Below, in pieces: positions 45,375-56,212 of a stretch of DNA of 64,000 bases (positions within the stretch are counted from its first letter, which is position 1; the number at the start of each line of letters is the position of its first letter). The position numbers and the translations under genes were made by a program. This DNA is from Elymus sibiricus (Eukaryota; Streptophyta; Magnoliopsida; Poales; Poaceae), in the NCBI GenBank assembly GCA_039707655.1, contig CM077666.1:396199886-396263885 (forward strand), in the 5' to 3' direction. Below the pieces are notes generated by a model. It worked only from the letters and a program-made list of their open reading frames with translations, did no database searches and had not been told where the DNA came from.

Positions 45375-48300
45375 ATGGCTCGCGCAGTAGCACCCCTGAA
45401 TTTTAATGCGTTCCTAGAGAAAGCTAAGTTGAAAGATGATGGAAGTAACTTTGTGGACTGGGCCCGTAATCTAAGGATTATCCTTACGGCTTCCCAGAAG
45501 GCTTATGTCCTTGATGCACCGCTTGGTGATCCACCCGCTCCAGTTGAGTCTCTAGACGTTGTGAACGCCTGGCAGGCTCGTTCTGATGATTACTCAATAG
45601 TTCAATGTGCAATGTTGTATGGCTTAGAACCGGGACTTCAAAGACGTTTTGAACGTCATGGAGCATATGAGATGTTCCAGGAGTTGAAGTTTATCTTTCA
45701 GAAGAATGCCCGGATCGAGAGATATGAGATCTCCGATAAGTTCTATGCTTGCAAGATGGAGGAGAACGGGTCTATCAGTGATCATGTGCTCAGAATGTCT
45801 GGGTACTCCACCCGTCTGGCTGAGTTAGGGATGCCCCTTCCGCCAGAGGCTATCACTGACAGAGTTCTTCAATCATTGCCACCTAGCTACAAGAGCTTCG
45901 TGTTGAACTATAACATGCACGGGATGAACAAGTCAGTCGCCGAGCTGTTTGCGATGCTGAAAGCCGCTGAGTCTGAAATTCAGAAGGAGCATCAAGTGTT
46001 GATGGTCAATAAAACCACTAGTTTCAAGAAAAATGGCAAGGGTAAGAAGGGTAACTCCAAGCAGAGTGGCAAAGCAGTTGCTCCTCTCGTGAAGAAACCC
46101 AAGGCTGGACCCAAACCAGAAACTGTGTGTTTTCATTGCAAGGGAACTGGACACTGGAAGCGGAATTGCCCCAAGTATTTGGCTGACAAGAAGGCGGCCA
46201 ACAACAAACAAGGTATATATGATATACATGTTATTGATGTGTACCTTACCAACTCTCGTTGTAGTGCCTGGGTATTTGATACCGGTGCGGTTGCTCATAT
46301 TTGCAACTCAAAACAGGAACTGCGGAATAGACGGAGGCTGGCAAAGGACGAAGTGACGATGCGCGTGGGAAATGGTTCCAAGGTTGATGTGATCGCCGTC
46401 GGCACGCTCGCTCTTCGATTACCGTCGGGATTAGTGATGAACCTAAATAAGTGTTATTTGGTGCCTGCGTTAAGCATGAACATTATATCTGGATCTTGTT
46501 TATTGCGAGACGGTTACTCATTTAAATCAGAGAATAATGGTTGTTCTATTTATATGAGTAATATCTTTTATGGTCATGCACCCGATGTGAGGGGTTTATT
46601 CTTATTGAATCTCGATAGTAATGATACACATGTTCATAACATTGATGCCAAAAGATGTAGAATTGATAATGATAATACCACTTTCTTGTGGCACTGCCGT
46701 TTAGGTCATATTGGCGTAAAACGCATGAGGAAGCTCCATGCTGATGGACTTTTGGAGTCACTTGATTTTGAATCACTTGACACATGTGAGCCATGCCTCA
46801 TGGGCAAGATGACTAAAACGCCGTTCTCTGGAACAATGGAACGGGCAAGTGACTTATTGGAAATCATACATACTGATGTGTGCGGTCCGATGAGTATTGA
46901 GGCGCGCGGTGGTTATCGTTACTTTCTCACCTTCACTGATGACTTAAGTAGATATGGGTATATTTACTTAATGAAACACAAGTCTGAAACATTTGAAAAG
47001 TTCAAACAATTTCAGAGTGAAGTTGAGAATCATCGTAACAAGAAGATTAAATTCCTACGATCTGATCGAGGAGGAGAATATCTGAGTTATGAGTTTGGCA
47101 GTCACTTAAGACAGTGTGGAATTGTTTCACAATTGACACCGCCTGGAACACCACAGCGTAATGGTGTGTCCGAACGTCGTAATCGAACTTTATTGGATAT
47201 GGTGCGATCTATGATGTCTCTTGCCGATTTGCCACTATCGTTTTGGGGTTATGCATTAGAGACAGCTGCATTCACTTTAAATAGGGCACCATCGAAATCC
47301 GTTGAGACGACGCCATATGAACTTTGGTTTGGCAAGAAGCCAAAGCTGTCGTTTCTTAAAGTTTGGGGATGTGATGCTTATGTCAAAAAGCTTCAGCCTG
47401 AAAAGCTGGAACCCAAAGCGGAGAAATGCGTCTTCATAGGATACCCAAAAGAGACAGTTGGGTATACCTTCTATCTCAGATCCGAAGGCAAAGTGTTTGT
47501 CGCTAAAAACGGAACATTTCTTGAGAAAGAGTTTCTCTCGAAAGAATTGAGTGGGAGGAAGATAGAACTTGATGAGGTTATTGAACCTTTACTTCAACCT
47601 AAGAGTAGCGCAACGCAGAAAGTTGTTTCTGTCGAGCCTACATTAGCTGAAGAGGAAGTTAATGATGATGATCATGAAGCTTTGGATCAAGTTGCTATCG
47701 AACCTCGTAGGTCGACAAGGACGCGTACTGCTCCCGAGTGGTACGGCAACCCTGTCTTAGACATCATGTTGTTAGACAACGATGAACCTACGAGCTATGG
47801 AGAAGCGATGATGAGCCCGAATTCCGAGAAGTGGTTAGAGGCCATGAAATCCGAGATGGGATCCATGTATGAAAACAAAGTATGGACTTTGGAAGTATTA
47901 CCTGAAGGGCGTAAGGCCATTCAGAACAAATGGATCTTTAAGAGGAAGACGGACGCGGACGGTAATGTCACCGTCTATAAAGCTCGACTTGTGGCAAAGG
48001 GTTTTTCACAAGTTCAAGGAGTTGACTACGATGAGATCTTCTCACCCGTAGCGATGCTTAAGTCCGTCAGAATCATGTTAGCAATAGCTGCCTTTTTCGA
48101 TTATAAAATTTGGCAGATGGATGTCAAAACAGCGTTCCTTAACGGTTACCTTAAGGAAGAGTTGTATATGATGCAACCAGAAGGTTTTGTCGATCCAGAG
48201 AATGCTGACAAAGTTTGCAAACTCCAGCGATCCATTTATGGACTGGTGCAAGCATCTCGGAGTTGGAATCTTCGTTTTGATGAGGTGATCAAAGCGTTCG

Positions 48301-49358
48301 AGTTTATACAAGTTTACGGAGAAGCTTGTATTTACAAGAAAGTGAGTGGGAGCTCTATAGCGTTTCTAATATTATATGTGGATGACATATTGCTGATTGG
48401 AAACAATATAGAAATGCTGGAAAGCGTAAAGGAATATTTGAACAAGAGTTTTTCAATGAAGGACCTAGGAGAAGCTGCTTTCATATTAGGCATCAAGATC
48501 TATAGAGATAGATCAAGACGCTTAATAGGACTTTCACAAAGCACATACCTTGATAAGATTTTGAAGAAGTTCAAAATGGATCAGTCCAAGAAGGGGTTCT
48601 TGCCTGTTTTGCAAGGTGTGAAGTTGAGTAAGACTCAATGCCCAGTGACTGCAGAAGATAGAGAAAAGATGAGTGTCATCCCCTATGCTTCGGCCATAGG
48701 CTCTATCATGTATGCAATGCTGTGCACAAGACCCGATGTCAGCCTTGCCATAAGTATGGTCGGAAGGTTTCAAAGTGATCCAGGAATGGAACACTGGACA
48801 GCGGTCAAGAATATCCTGAAGTACCTGAAAAGGACTAAGGACATGTTTCTCGTTTATGGAGGTGATCAAGAGCTCGTCGTAAAGGGTTACGTCGATGCAA
48901 GCTTTGACACTGATCCGGATGACTCTAAGTCGCAAACCGGATACGTATTTATTCTTAATGGGGGTGCGGTTAGCTGGTGCAGTTCCAAGCAAAGCGTGGT
49001 AGCTGATTCTACATGCGAAGCGGAGTACATCGCAGCCTCGGAGGCGGCGAAGGAAGGTGTCTGGATGAAGGAGTTCATGACAGATCTTGGAGTAGTGCCT
49101 AGTGCACTTAACCCAATGACTCTGTTTTGTGATAATACTGGTGCCATTGCTCTAGCCAAGGAACCAAGATTTCACAAGAGGACCAGACACATAAAGCGAC
49201 GTTTCAATTCCATCCGCGATTACATCAAGGAGGACGACATAAATATTTGCAAAGTACACACGGATCTAAATGTTGCAGATCCGTTGACTAAACCTCTTCC
49301 AAGGGCTAAACATGAACAACACCAGAACTGCATGGGTGTTCGATTCATTACAATGTAA
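45375..49358 (+). CDS. gag-pol: Copia polyprotein, intact, 1327 residues
   Basis: Single frame for all proteins of an autonomous Copia element, in order Gag, protease, integrase, reverse transcriptase, RNase H. Gag is residues 1-270, with a CCHC knuckle C252, C255, H260, C265. Protease has FDTGA at 301-305 (catalytic D302). The GAG-pre-integrase/HHCC finger has H440, H445, C471, C474. Integrase carries the D501, D564, E600 triad and the FIGYP motif near 687. Reverse transcriptase has QMDVKTAFLNG (D916) and YVDD 1001-1004. RNase H has YVDAS (D1174), STCEAEY (E1215) and FCDN (D1253). All key residues are present and there is no frameshift or stop. ATG 45375 begins the MARAVAPLNF start shared with BARE1. 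Products would form cytoplasmic particles and insert cDNA in the nucleus. Likely competent. Confidence 0.97.
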   Translation: MARAVAPLNFNAFLEKAKLKDDGSNFVDWARNLRIILTASQKAYVLDAPLGDPPAPVESLDVVNAWQARSDDYSIVQCAMLYGLEPGLQRRFERHGAYEMFQELKFIFQKNARIERYEISDKFYACKMEENGSISDHVLRMSGYSTRLAELGMPLPPEAITDRVLQSLPPSYKSFVLNYNMHGMNKSVAELFAMLKAAESEIQKEHQVLMVNKTTSFKKNGKGKKGNSKQSGKAVAPLVKKPKAGPKPETVCFHCKGTGHWKRNCPKYLADKKAANNKQGIYDIHVIDVYLTNSRCSAWVFDTGAVAHICNSKQELRNRRRLAKDEVTMRVGNGSKVDVIAVGTLALRLPSGLVMNLNKCYLVPALSMNIISGSCLLRDGYSFKSENNGCSIYMSNIFYGHAPDVRGLFLLNLDSNDTHVHNIDAKRCRIDNDNTTFLWHCRLGHIGVKRMRKLHADGLLESLDFESLDTCEPCLMGKMTKTPFSGTMERASDLLEIIHTDVCGPMSIEARGGYRYFLTFTDDLSRYGYIYLMKHKSETFEKFKQFQSEVENHRNKKIKFLRSDRGGEYLSYEFGSHLRQCGIVSQLTPPGTPQRNGVSERRNRTLLDMVRSMMSLADLPLSFWGYALETAAFTLNRAPSKSVETTPYELWFGKKPKLSFLKVWGCDAYVKKLQPEKLEPKAEKCVFIGYPKETVGYTFYLRSEGKVFVAKNGTFLEKEFLSKELSGRKIELDEVIEPLLQPKSSATQKVVSVEPTLAEEEVNDDDHEALDQVAIEPRRSTRTRTAPEWYGNPVLDIMLLDNDEPTSYGEAMMSPNSEKWLEAMKSEMGSMYENKVWTLEVLPEGRKAIQNKWIFKRKTDADGNVTVYKARLVAKGFSQVQGVDYDEIFSPVAMLKSVRIMLAIAAFFDYKIWQMDVKTAFLNGYLKEELYMMQPEGFVDPENADKVCKLQRSIYGLVQASRSWNLRFDEVIKAFEFIQVYGEACIYKKVSGSSIAFLILYVDDILLIGNNIEMLESVKEYLNKSFSMKDLGEAAFILGIKIYRDRSRRLIGLSQSTYLDKILKKFKMDQSKKGFLPVLQGVKLSKTQCPVTAEDREKMSVIPYASAIGSIMYAMLCTRPDVSLAISMVGRFQSDPGMEHWTAVKNILKYLKRTKDMFLVYGGDQELVVKGYVDASFDTDPDDSKSQTGYVFILNGGAVSWCSSKQSVVADSTCEAEYIAASEAAKEGVWMKEFMTDLGVVPSALNPMTLFCDNTGAIALAKEPRFHKRTRHIKRRFNSIRDYIKEDDINICKVHTDLNVADPLTKPLPRAKHEQHQNCMGVRFITM

Positions 49359-49397
49359 ATCACATAGTGATGTGAACTAGATTATTGACTCTAGTGC

Positions 49398-49408
49398 AAG
49401 TGGGAGAC
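49398..49408 (+). other. Polypurine tract, young Copia
   Basis: AAGTGGGAGAC immediately before the 3' LTR. Confidence 0.9.
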
Positions 49409-51230
49409 TGTTGGAAATATGCCCTAGAGGCAATAATAAATTGGTTATTATTATATTTCCTTGTTAATGATAATCGTTTATTATCCATGCTATAATTGTA
49501 TTGATTGGAAACTCAAATACATGTGTGGGTACATAGACAACACTGTGTCCCTAGTAAGCCTCTAGTTGACTAGCTCGTTGATCAAAGATGGTTAAGGTTT
49601 CCTAGCCATTGACATGAGATGTCATTTGATAACGGGATCACATCATTAGGAGAATGATGTGATGGACAAGACCCAAACTGTAAACGTAGCATTTGATCGT
49701 GTCAGTTTATTGCTATTGTTTTCTGCATGTCAAGTATCTGTTCCTTTGACCATGAGATCATGCAACTCACTGACACCGGAGGAATACCTTGTGTGTATCA
49801 AACGTCGCAACGTAACTGGGTGACTATAAAGGTGCTCTACAGGTATCTCCGAGGGTGTCTGTTGGGTTGGCATGGATCAAGACTGGGATTTGTTACTCCG
49901 TATGACGGAGAGGTATCTCAGGGCCCACTCGGTAATACAACATCACAATGAGCCTTGCAAGCAATGTGACTAAAGTGTTAGCCACGAGATCTTGTATTAC
50001 GGAACGAGTAAAGAGACTTGCCGGTAACGAGATTGAACTAGGTATAGTGATACCGACGATCGAATCTCGGGCAAGTAACATACCGAAGAACAAAGGGAAC
50101 AGCATACGGGATTAACTGAATCCTTGACATAGAGGTTCGACCGATAAAGATCTTCGTAGAATATGTAGGAGCCAATATGGGCATCCAGGTCCCGCTATTG
50201 GTTATTGGCCGTAGAGGTGTCTCGGTCATGTCTACATAGTTCTCGAACCCGCAGGGTCTACACACTTAACGTTTGGTGACGATTAGTATAATTGAGTTAT
50301 TATGTTGGTGACCGAAAGTTGTTCGGAGTCCCGGATAAGATCCCGGACATGACGAGGATCTCTGGAATAGTCCGGAGGTAAAGATTGATATATGTGATAA
50401 TAGTGTTTTGATCTCCGGAAGAGTTCCGGAGTTCACCGGAAGGGGTTCCGGATGTTTACCGAAGTGTTCGGGTGCAGCAACACTTTATATGAGCCAAAGG
50501 GATAAAGCCCACAAGGTATTGGAAAGTGCAAAAGTAGTTTTGCTGCCGCGTAAGCGGTACTACCGCTTGGTGAAGCGGTACTACCGCCCGAGCGGTACTA
50601 CCGCTTGTGTGAAGCGGTACTACCGCTTGTGCGCGGCTGTGCACGATTCGGCAGGGTCCGAATTGGACTCTTTTCCTGCGGGCCAAACCGACCTTGTGCG
50701 GGCAAAACCGACCCGGAGGAGGCTTTTACTCCAAGTTTAGACCCCAAGGCTCAACATATAAATAGAGGGGCAGGGCTAGCACACGGGACACATCAGGATT
50801 TCCCAAGCCGTGTGCCGGCAACCCTAGCCCTCTAGTTCCTCCGTCATAATCTCCGTAGTGCTTGGCGAAGCCCTGCAGAGATTGTTCCTCACCACCATCA
50901 CCACGCCGTCGTGCTGCTGGAACTCAACCACTACTTCACCATCGCTCGCTGGATCAAGGAGGTGAAGGCGTCATCAAGCCGTACGTGTGTTGAACGCGGA
51001 GGTGCCGTCCGTTCGGCACTAGATCGGAAGGATCGTGATTGGATCGCGGGACGCTCGGCGATTTGGATCGCGAAGACGTTCGACTACATCAACCGCGTTT
51101 ATTAACGCTTCCGCTTAGCGATCTACAAGGGTATGTAGATTCACTCTCCCTCTCGTAGATGCTCATCACCATGGATAGATCTTGCGTGTGCGTAGGAAAA
51201 TTTTTGTTTCCCATGCAACGTTCCCCAACA
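49409..51230 (+). repeat. 3' LTR of the young Copia
   Basis: 1822 bp, same ends as the 5' LTR and identical to it by eye except for one missing 39-bp unit: only four palindromes remain at 50554-50626. Provides the polyadenylation end of the transcript. Confidence 0.97.
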
Positions 51231-51235
51231 CCACG
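51231..51235. other. Target site duplication CCACG (right copy)
   Basis: Exact copy of 42231-42235; the outer Copia LTR resumes after it. Confidence 0.95.
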
Positions 51236-52650
51236 GGGATGCATAATTCTCACCTCGGGTTTTGTAATATATCGTGAAGCAACAGGAATAGCACACGGCA
51301 ACTGGAGGTTCACTCGAATATTCATTCGTATGGGTTTAGGGGTCAATATGGGTGTCCACGGCTCCGATGTTGATCATTGATCGGAAAGAGTTCCGGGTCA
51401 TGTCTATACTTTACCGAACCTATAGGGTCACACGCTTAAGGGTCATCTATCTGCTGAATACTAGACAGGGAGTCTGAGAGAAAGTTTCCGGAAAAAGTTT
51501 CCGGAGACAGCGGAAAAGTTCCGAAGAGAGAGGTCACCGAATGAGTTCTGGTAAAACTGAAAAGTTGTTTCAGGGAATACCATTAAGTCAAATTGGTTTT
51601 GGCACATGCCTGATAGTTCTTGGAGGGTGCCAGAATCATTCTGGAAACTTCTGGGAATTTTCTGGAATGAAAACCGGAAATGTTCCGGAGCTGCCGGAAT
51701 CGCTTCAGATGCTTTTCGCAGATGAAAATCACTAATCCGGTACTGGAAATGTTCTAAGCCCACATAAATATTTTCAGTTCGAACGGACGTTGAAAAATGT
51801 CGTCATGAATAGTGAAAGTGCTTTTTGGATTTTTTATGGAAAGCACCTTTTGGGATAATTCCCAAAAGGCTTCTAGAAGCCTTGGGCACTAAGGAAGCCC
51901 CCTTGGGGGGGGCCCCCAAGGGGTGGCCGGCCATGGAGGGTGGAGCTCCATGGAGCTCCACATGGCACTCCTTTTTGCTTTATTCTTTATGTAAATGACA
52001 TAAAGTGGGGGTACTTTTGGTATTTGTGAATGCCAACTTTACCCCTTAGCTTTCCTATAAATAGAGGTGTGTGGGCAGCCCCATATGCTTCATCCTTGCT
52101 CTCATACACATGCCATAGACTTGTCTGGCTTCTCTCTCCCTCCCAGCGAAATAGTTTCGTAGAGCCGAAAGGCTGTCTGGGTTCCGGCAGGAACTAGTTC
52201 TGGACGGCGAAGCCCTGCCGGATAGCTGACACCGTATGTGTGCAACCCCGTAGAGAGATTGTAGTTTCGATCTTTTGCCTGAGGGGCTGTTTTCGAGTGT
52301 CCTCCCGAAGGGCTGTTCGAGTTACCGTTCGAGTTTCCGGCGTCCTCCCGAAGGGCTGTCCGGGTTACTGTTCGGGTTCCGAGGGTCCTCCCGAAGGGCT
52401 GTCCGCGACATCGTCCGGGGGACTGTCCGACCGCCTCCCGAAGGGTTGTCCGGAGTGGGAGTACATCCTTGCGGTTTGGAGGTTGTAAATCCTAGCTGCG
52501 GGGATCTGCACCGCCGATCGTCATCGACTCTACTTCCGCTGCGCTTCGAGTCGGTAACGAAACAGATCAAACCTTGTATGCAGTCTCCATAGTGATCCTG
52601 GGCTGGTACGTAGGTCAGAAAATTTTTGTTTTCTGCTGCGTTACCCTACA
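51236..52650 (+). repeat. 3' LTR of the outer Copia, second part
   Basis: 1415 bp matching 34789-36240 with about 25 substitutions and a deletion of about 37 bases near 51738 that removes one arm of the U3 hairpin. Ends TTACCCTACA, then the ATTGG duplication (52651-52655). Confidence 0.95.
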
Positions 52651-54144
52651 ATTGGGCACCTTTCGAGGACCCTTAAAATCTTTCGACAGACGCTCATTCC
52701 GCAGAGTCGGCACCAAACAGGGCACTCCCACAGCTCTGGAGGTCATTCCTGCTCCTACTGAGACGGAGGGTGCAACTATGGGTTCTTGATGAGCCGCTGC
52801 CGCCTGAGCCGCCGCTTCTTGCTGTGCTCTTGCCCGTTCCACCCGTGCTTGAACATCCAGAGCCGCCCGATCAGCTTGCGGCGGGTTACTGCTAGAGACC
52901 GCCGGCGACTCATAACGCCGGCTGTAGCTACGGCTGTGGATGGGGGTTGAGTGCACGTGACTCCGGCCGTAATTATATTTTTCCTGCTAGGCCATCGCCG
53001 TTCGCAGGTATCCGATGGCATTCGGCACCTCCTCTATGTAAGGCGCCCCATCGGGAATTGGGATCGTATCAAGCCTGGTTGCCGCCGCCACCATGTTCTC
53101 CGCTGGGTTAGAATAATGACCCGGCAGTGTCGGATAAAGGGGTGGCGGGTTTTGGCTCCGTCGGGGCGGGTCTAGCTGCTGACGCTGAGCCGCCGCCCGG
53201 CTTCCAGGTAGTTCCGCCGTCCAAGTTACGACTAAAGGCATGCTCCATCCCGTTCTTGGCGTGTTGAAGAGATTCCTAGCTTCATATTATTCCGGTAAGC
53301 GGGACAGATGTCTCATCCGCTGAACCGCCGCTGCCAACTGTTGCTCTAACTCGAGGTGAAAAGCATCCGCCCTAAGGCGCTCCGCCTCAGCATCCATCTG
53401 AGCTTTCATCTCGTTGATTTCCTGCTGGACCGCAGCCATCTGATCCTTTAATCTGGTGATCTTTGCATTACGGGCCGCCTGGTTCTCAACAGTGACCTCA
53501 GTTGCCATCAGGGCTGTAAGCTCATTCATCAGATCCAGGAGAACCTGAGCCGGGGGCGTGCCTAACCCGGACGCGGTCGCACCAGCGGGTGTGCTGCCCT
53601 GAGCCGCCGCCGAACCAGCCATGAAGACGGCAGCATGGCTTGGTGGCTCATAGCCCTCCGGCTCATGGTATTCCGACTCGGGGTAAGGCTCGTCGTAGCC
53701 CCCAAGCCCTCCATCCTGAAGCTGATAGATTGATTCCGCCTCCCCACACGAGGATCCCTCCTCGGAGTAGACGTGAGTTTCTTCCTCTGACACAGAACCC
53801 GCAAGCTCCATGCCCTGAGTGAAGCCGACGAAGACATGCTTCCTGCCCGGGTCAGCACGGGCGGGTTGCATGCTCTTGGCGGGTTGCTTGCGCCGGGCCG
53901 GCTCGACGATGTCGGTGCAGATGTCCGGCCCGGTTTCAGATCCGCTGATCTTGCCGATGAAGACTTGGATTCCACCGAAGGGGATCCGGAAACCGTACTC
54001 GATTGAGTCAGCCTCAGGACCCCAGCCGGCGTCGTCGATGTAAAGCTTTCCGCGGTGACTCTTAGTCATCTCGCCGACCACGTACCCCTCACCCCCGAGG
54101 AGGGCACCCTTTGAGAACTCAACACCACCGAGCGCTAGCCCCAT
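52651..54144 (-). pseudogene. gag: Gag-only Gypsy, Gag N-terminal half
   Basis: The minus-strand frame opens at ATG 54144, which lies inside the primer-binding site in a CCACCATGG context. It has a leader domain (MTKSHRGKLYIDDAGWGPEA, GRKHVFVGFTQGM), an acidic stretch, a coiled coil (residues about 195-280, from VTVENQAARNAKI), then a Pro/Gln-rich part and a helix rich in Ala/Gln/Arg. In-frame stops lie at 53287-53289 and near 52988. The frame runs up to the ATTGG duplication and continues at 34092. Homologous to 27777-29156. Confidence 0.75.
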
Positions 54145-54155
54145 GGTGGGCGCCA
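54138..54155 (-). other. Primer-binding site of gag-only Gypsy, overlaps gag ATG
   Basis: TGGCGCCCACCATGGGGC on the minus strand, two bases inside the 5' LTR. The ATG within it begins the gag frame. In the pol-bearing relative the same position reads GTG. Confidence 0.75.
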
Positions 54156-54157
54156 AC

Positions 54158-54815
54158 TGTCGTGGACTTGTCACGGCAGATGTCTGAAGACTTAGGTTCG
54201 AGGCCATCGCTATGGTAGTGGACTCAAAGGGGGTAAACGGGACAAGGGACACGAGTTTACCCAGGTTCGGCCCCTCACGGTGGAGGTAAAAGCCTATGTC
54301 CTGCTTATGTTGTATTGACTGGTGTATCGATTACAAGGGGCGGCTTGCTTGCCCTAACTCTCGATTACTTGGTCTCTCTTGCCGTAAGGCTTGTCTCTCT
54401 TCACCTGTCTCAACTCGCCGTCGGGTCTCGCCTTTATATACATAGGTTGAGGTCCGGCGGCTTACAAGTGTCCGGGTCGGGCTAAACAACGTAACCGACC
54501 TTGGTTCTAACTTCCTAGTCTTACAGAACTAGTCATCCTATGGTGGCTTACACCTTCAGGCCCACGAGCCGCCTCCTGCCTCTTGGGCCTTGGCCTTGTC
54601 CCATCTGGTAAGCCGCCATATGGCTTGGTCTTCATATCTTGTCTTCCTCTTGTCCCACTTGGTAACCCGCCATGTAGCTTGGTCTCCGTCTTCTGGCCCA
54701 CCTTATGGGTCTTGACTATGAGCCGCCAAGCTGGTGACCGGGTCTGCAATGAATCGCCAAGTCCTGGTCAAGTTATACTCCGGCCGGGTTATATCGCGGG
54801 GTTATATCCCTGACA
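54158..54815 (-). repeat. 5' LTR of the gag-only Gypsy
   Basis: 658 bp, TGTCGTGGAC...ATCCCTGACA, partner of 30450-31106. Followed by GGGGG (54816-54820), as the left LTR is preceded by GGGGG (30445-30449). Confidence 0.9.
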
Positions 54816-56194
54816 GGGGGTGAATGGGAGATTTTTAGAAATTCGTCAAACTCTGAAGATTTTGACAAAAATCAGAGTGATGAAATAGAAACAGAGGTGA
54901 AACTAGATCGACACAGATACAAGTAGCATGCATATGAAATACATACAAGTGAAGAACATGAGATCATACAGGCAGACAAGCATGAGGAAGATGAACTGAA
55001 GAAATGAAAAACAACATGATGAAAGTCTTCAGTTCAAATTCTTTAGAAAAGTAAAGCACAAGTTATTCAGTAGCGGAATTGCGTAAAGGTAATGGTTGAA
55101 GAATTTGAAACCAGTTAGGCTCCGTGAAGACACAATGATTTGGTAGACCAGTTCCAGTTGCTGTATCAACTGTACGTCTGGTTGAGGTAGCTGAGTCTTA
55201 CCTCGGAGGACACTTAGTCCTCACCGTATTCCTCTTGAGCTAAGGTCACTTAGACATCGCCCAATCACTTGTGGTAAGTCTTCAAGGTAGACTTCCAAAA
55301 CCTTCACAGACTTGTTCACCGGCACGCCACAATTACTCTTGGGTGCTCAGAACATGACGCCTAACCGTCTAGAAGAATGACAGTCTTCAAAGGTAACAAG
55401 CGTCGGATCACACAGATCAACTTCTTCAGTGATGCTCAATCACTTTGGCTCCGGTTGGGTTTTTCCGTACTTGGGTTCTCACAAAGTCGTAAGAGGAAGG
55501 GTTGCTCTCAAATAACAAGTGTCAATCTCTCTCTAGAGTAGCCAACCAACTAGTGGTTGTGGGGGGCGGCTATTTATAGCTAGGGCAACCTGAGATGAAT
55601 TGTCATAAATGCCCTTCTCAGACATGACCATTGTCAGGATAAGGATCCACTCGACAGCTGGCACGCGGCGCAGCAACGGTCAGAAAATTGAACTCTCAAT
55701 TTCATCAGGGCACTCAATTTCCTCACGATAGGCAGATCGCACTGGCGAAATCCTAACTCCTCAGCCTGACCTAATTCGTCAATGACCAGATGAACTATGT
55801 CACTGTCGCTAGCAAATTCGTCAGATGTTCCAGAGATTTCCAAAGGCATCACTCGAAGCGGCTGTAATGTGTATAGGTTTGAGCATTGCTTTGAAGTATG
55901 ATAAATGTTTCACCTAGACCCCCTTTAACAATATGGTTTTTCCTATGACTCAAATAAGAAGAAAATAAACTACGAAAACAAGGTCTTCAAGCTTCAAAGT
56001 CTTCACATCAATTTCTTCACAGGCCGCACCAGATTCTTCACTTGAAGAAATACATTTTTAGGGGTCGACTTCCATGGTAAAACCAAGTCTTCAGGGACTG
56101 TTTTCACCTGTGTACATTCACAAACACATTAGTCCCTTAACTTATTTGTCTTCAATACTCCAAAACCACTAAGGGGGCACTTGATGCACTTACA
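54816..56194 (-). repeat. 3' LTR fragment of the decayed SIRE-type Copia
   Basis: About 1.38 kb ending CACTTACA at 56194. Minus-strand TATA (TATAAATA, 55571-55578). The outer end is missing: the sequence starts within a GGGGGTGAATGGG run that in related LTRs lies some 20 bp inside the terminus. Confidence 0.7.
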
Positions 56195-56212
56195 ATCTCT
56201 CCCTTTTTGGTG
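56195..56212 (-). other. Polypurine tract of the SIRE-type Copia
   Basis: CACCAAAAAGGGAGAGAT on the minus strand next to the LTR start. Confidence 0.75.

Larger units (their letters stand above)
42236..51230 (+). mobile_element. Complete young BARE1/WIS/Angela-like Copia element
   Basis: 8995 bp with both LTRs, duplication CCACG, primer site, leader, an uninterrupted polyprotein frame and a polypurine tract. No substitution is visible between the two LTRs in the parts I compared, which is nearly all of them; the only difference is 39 bp in a repeat array. The insertion must be very recent. The LTR start, leader and Gag start (VAPLNFNAFLEK) match the BARE1/WIS/Angela group of Triticeae. Confidence 0.97.
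34093..52650 (+). mobile_element. Outer Copia element, dead body and young LTRs
   Basis: Plus-strand element, LTRs 34093-36240 and 41540-42235 joined to 51236-52650, duplication ATTGG. The interior (36241-41539, 5299 bp) has nearly the same length as that of the intact element nested in its right LTR (5312 bp) and is alignable at its ends and in patches, but no long frame survives. The LTRs differ by about 35 substitutions in 2.1 kb plus one deletion. It belongs to the same broad BARE1/WIS/Angela group. Confidence 0.9.
30450..54815 (-). mobile_element. Gag-only Gypsy element (host of the Copia nest)
   Basis: Minus-strand element with 5' LTR 54158-54815 and 3' LTR 30450-31106 (about 3% different by eye), flanked by GGGGG on both sides. 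Without the nested Copia it is about 5.8 kb: LTR, primer site overlapping the gag start, gag, about 2 kb of non-coding repeat-rich sequence, PPT, LTR. Protease onward is missing. Its gag, leader ORF and primer site match the pol-bearing Tat-type element at 19304-29711, so it is a non-autonomous partner of that lineage. The family could be Fatima-like, but I cannot confirm this. Confidence 0.85.
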
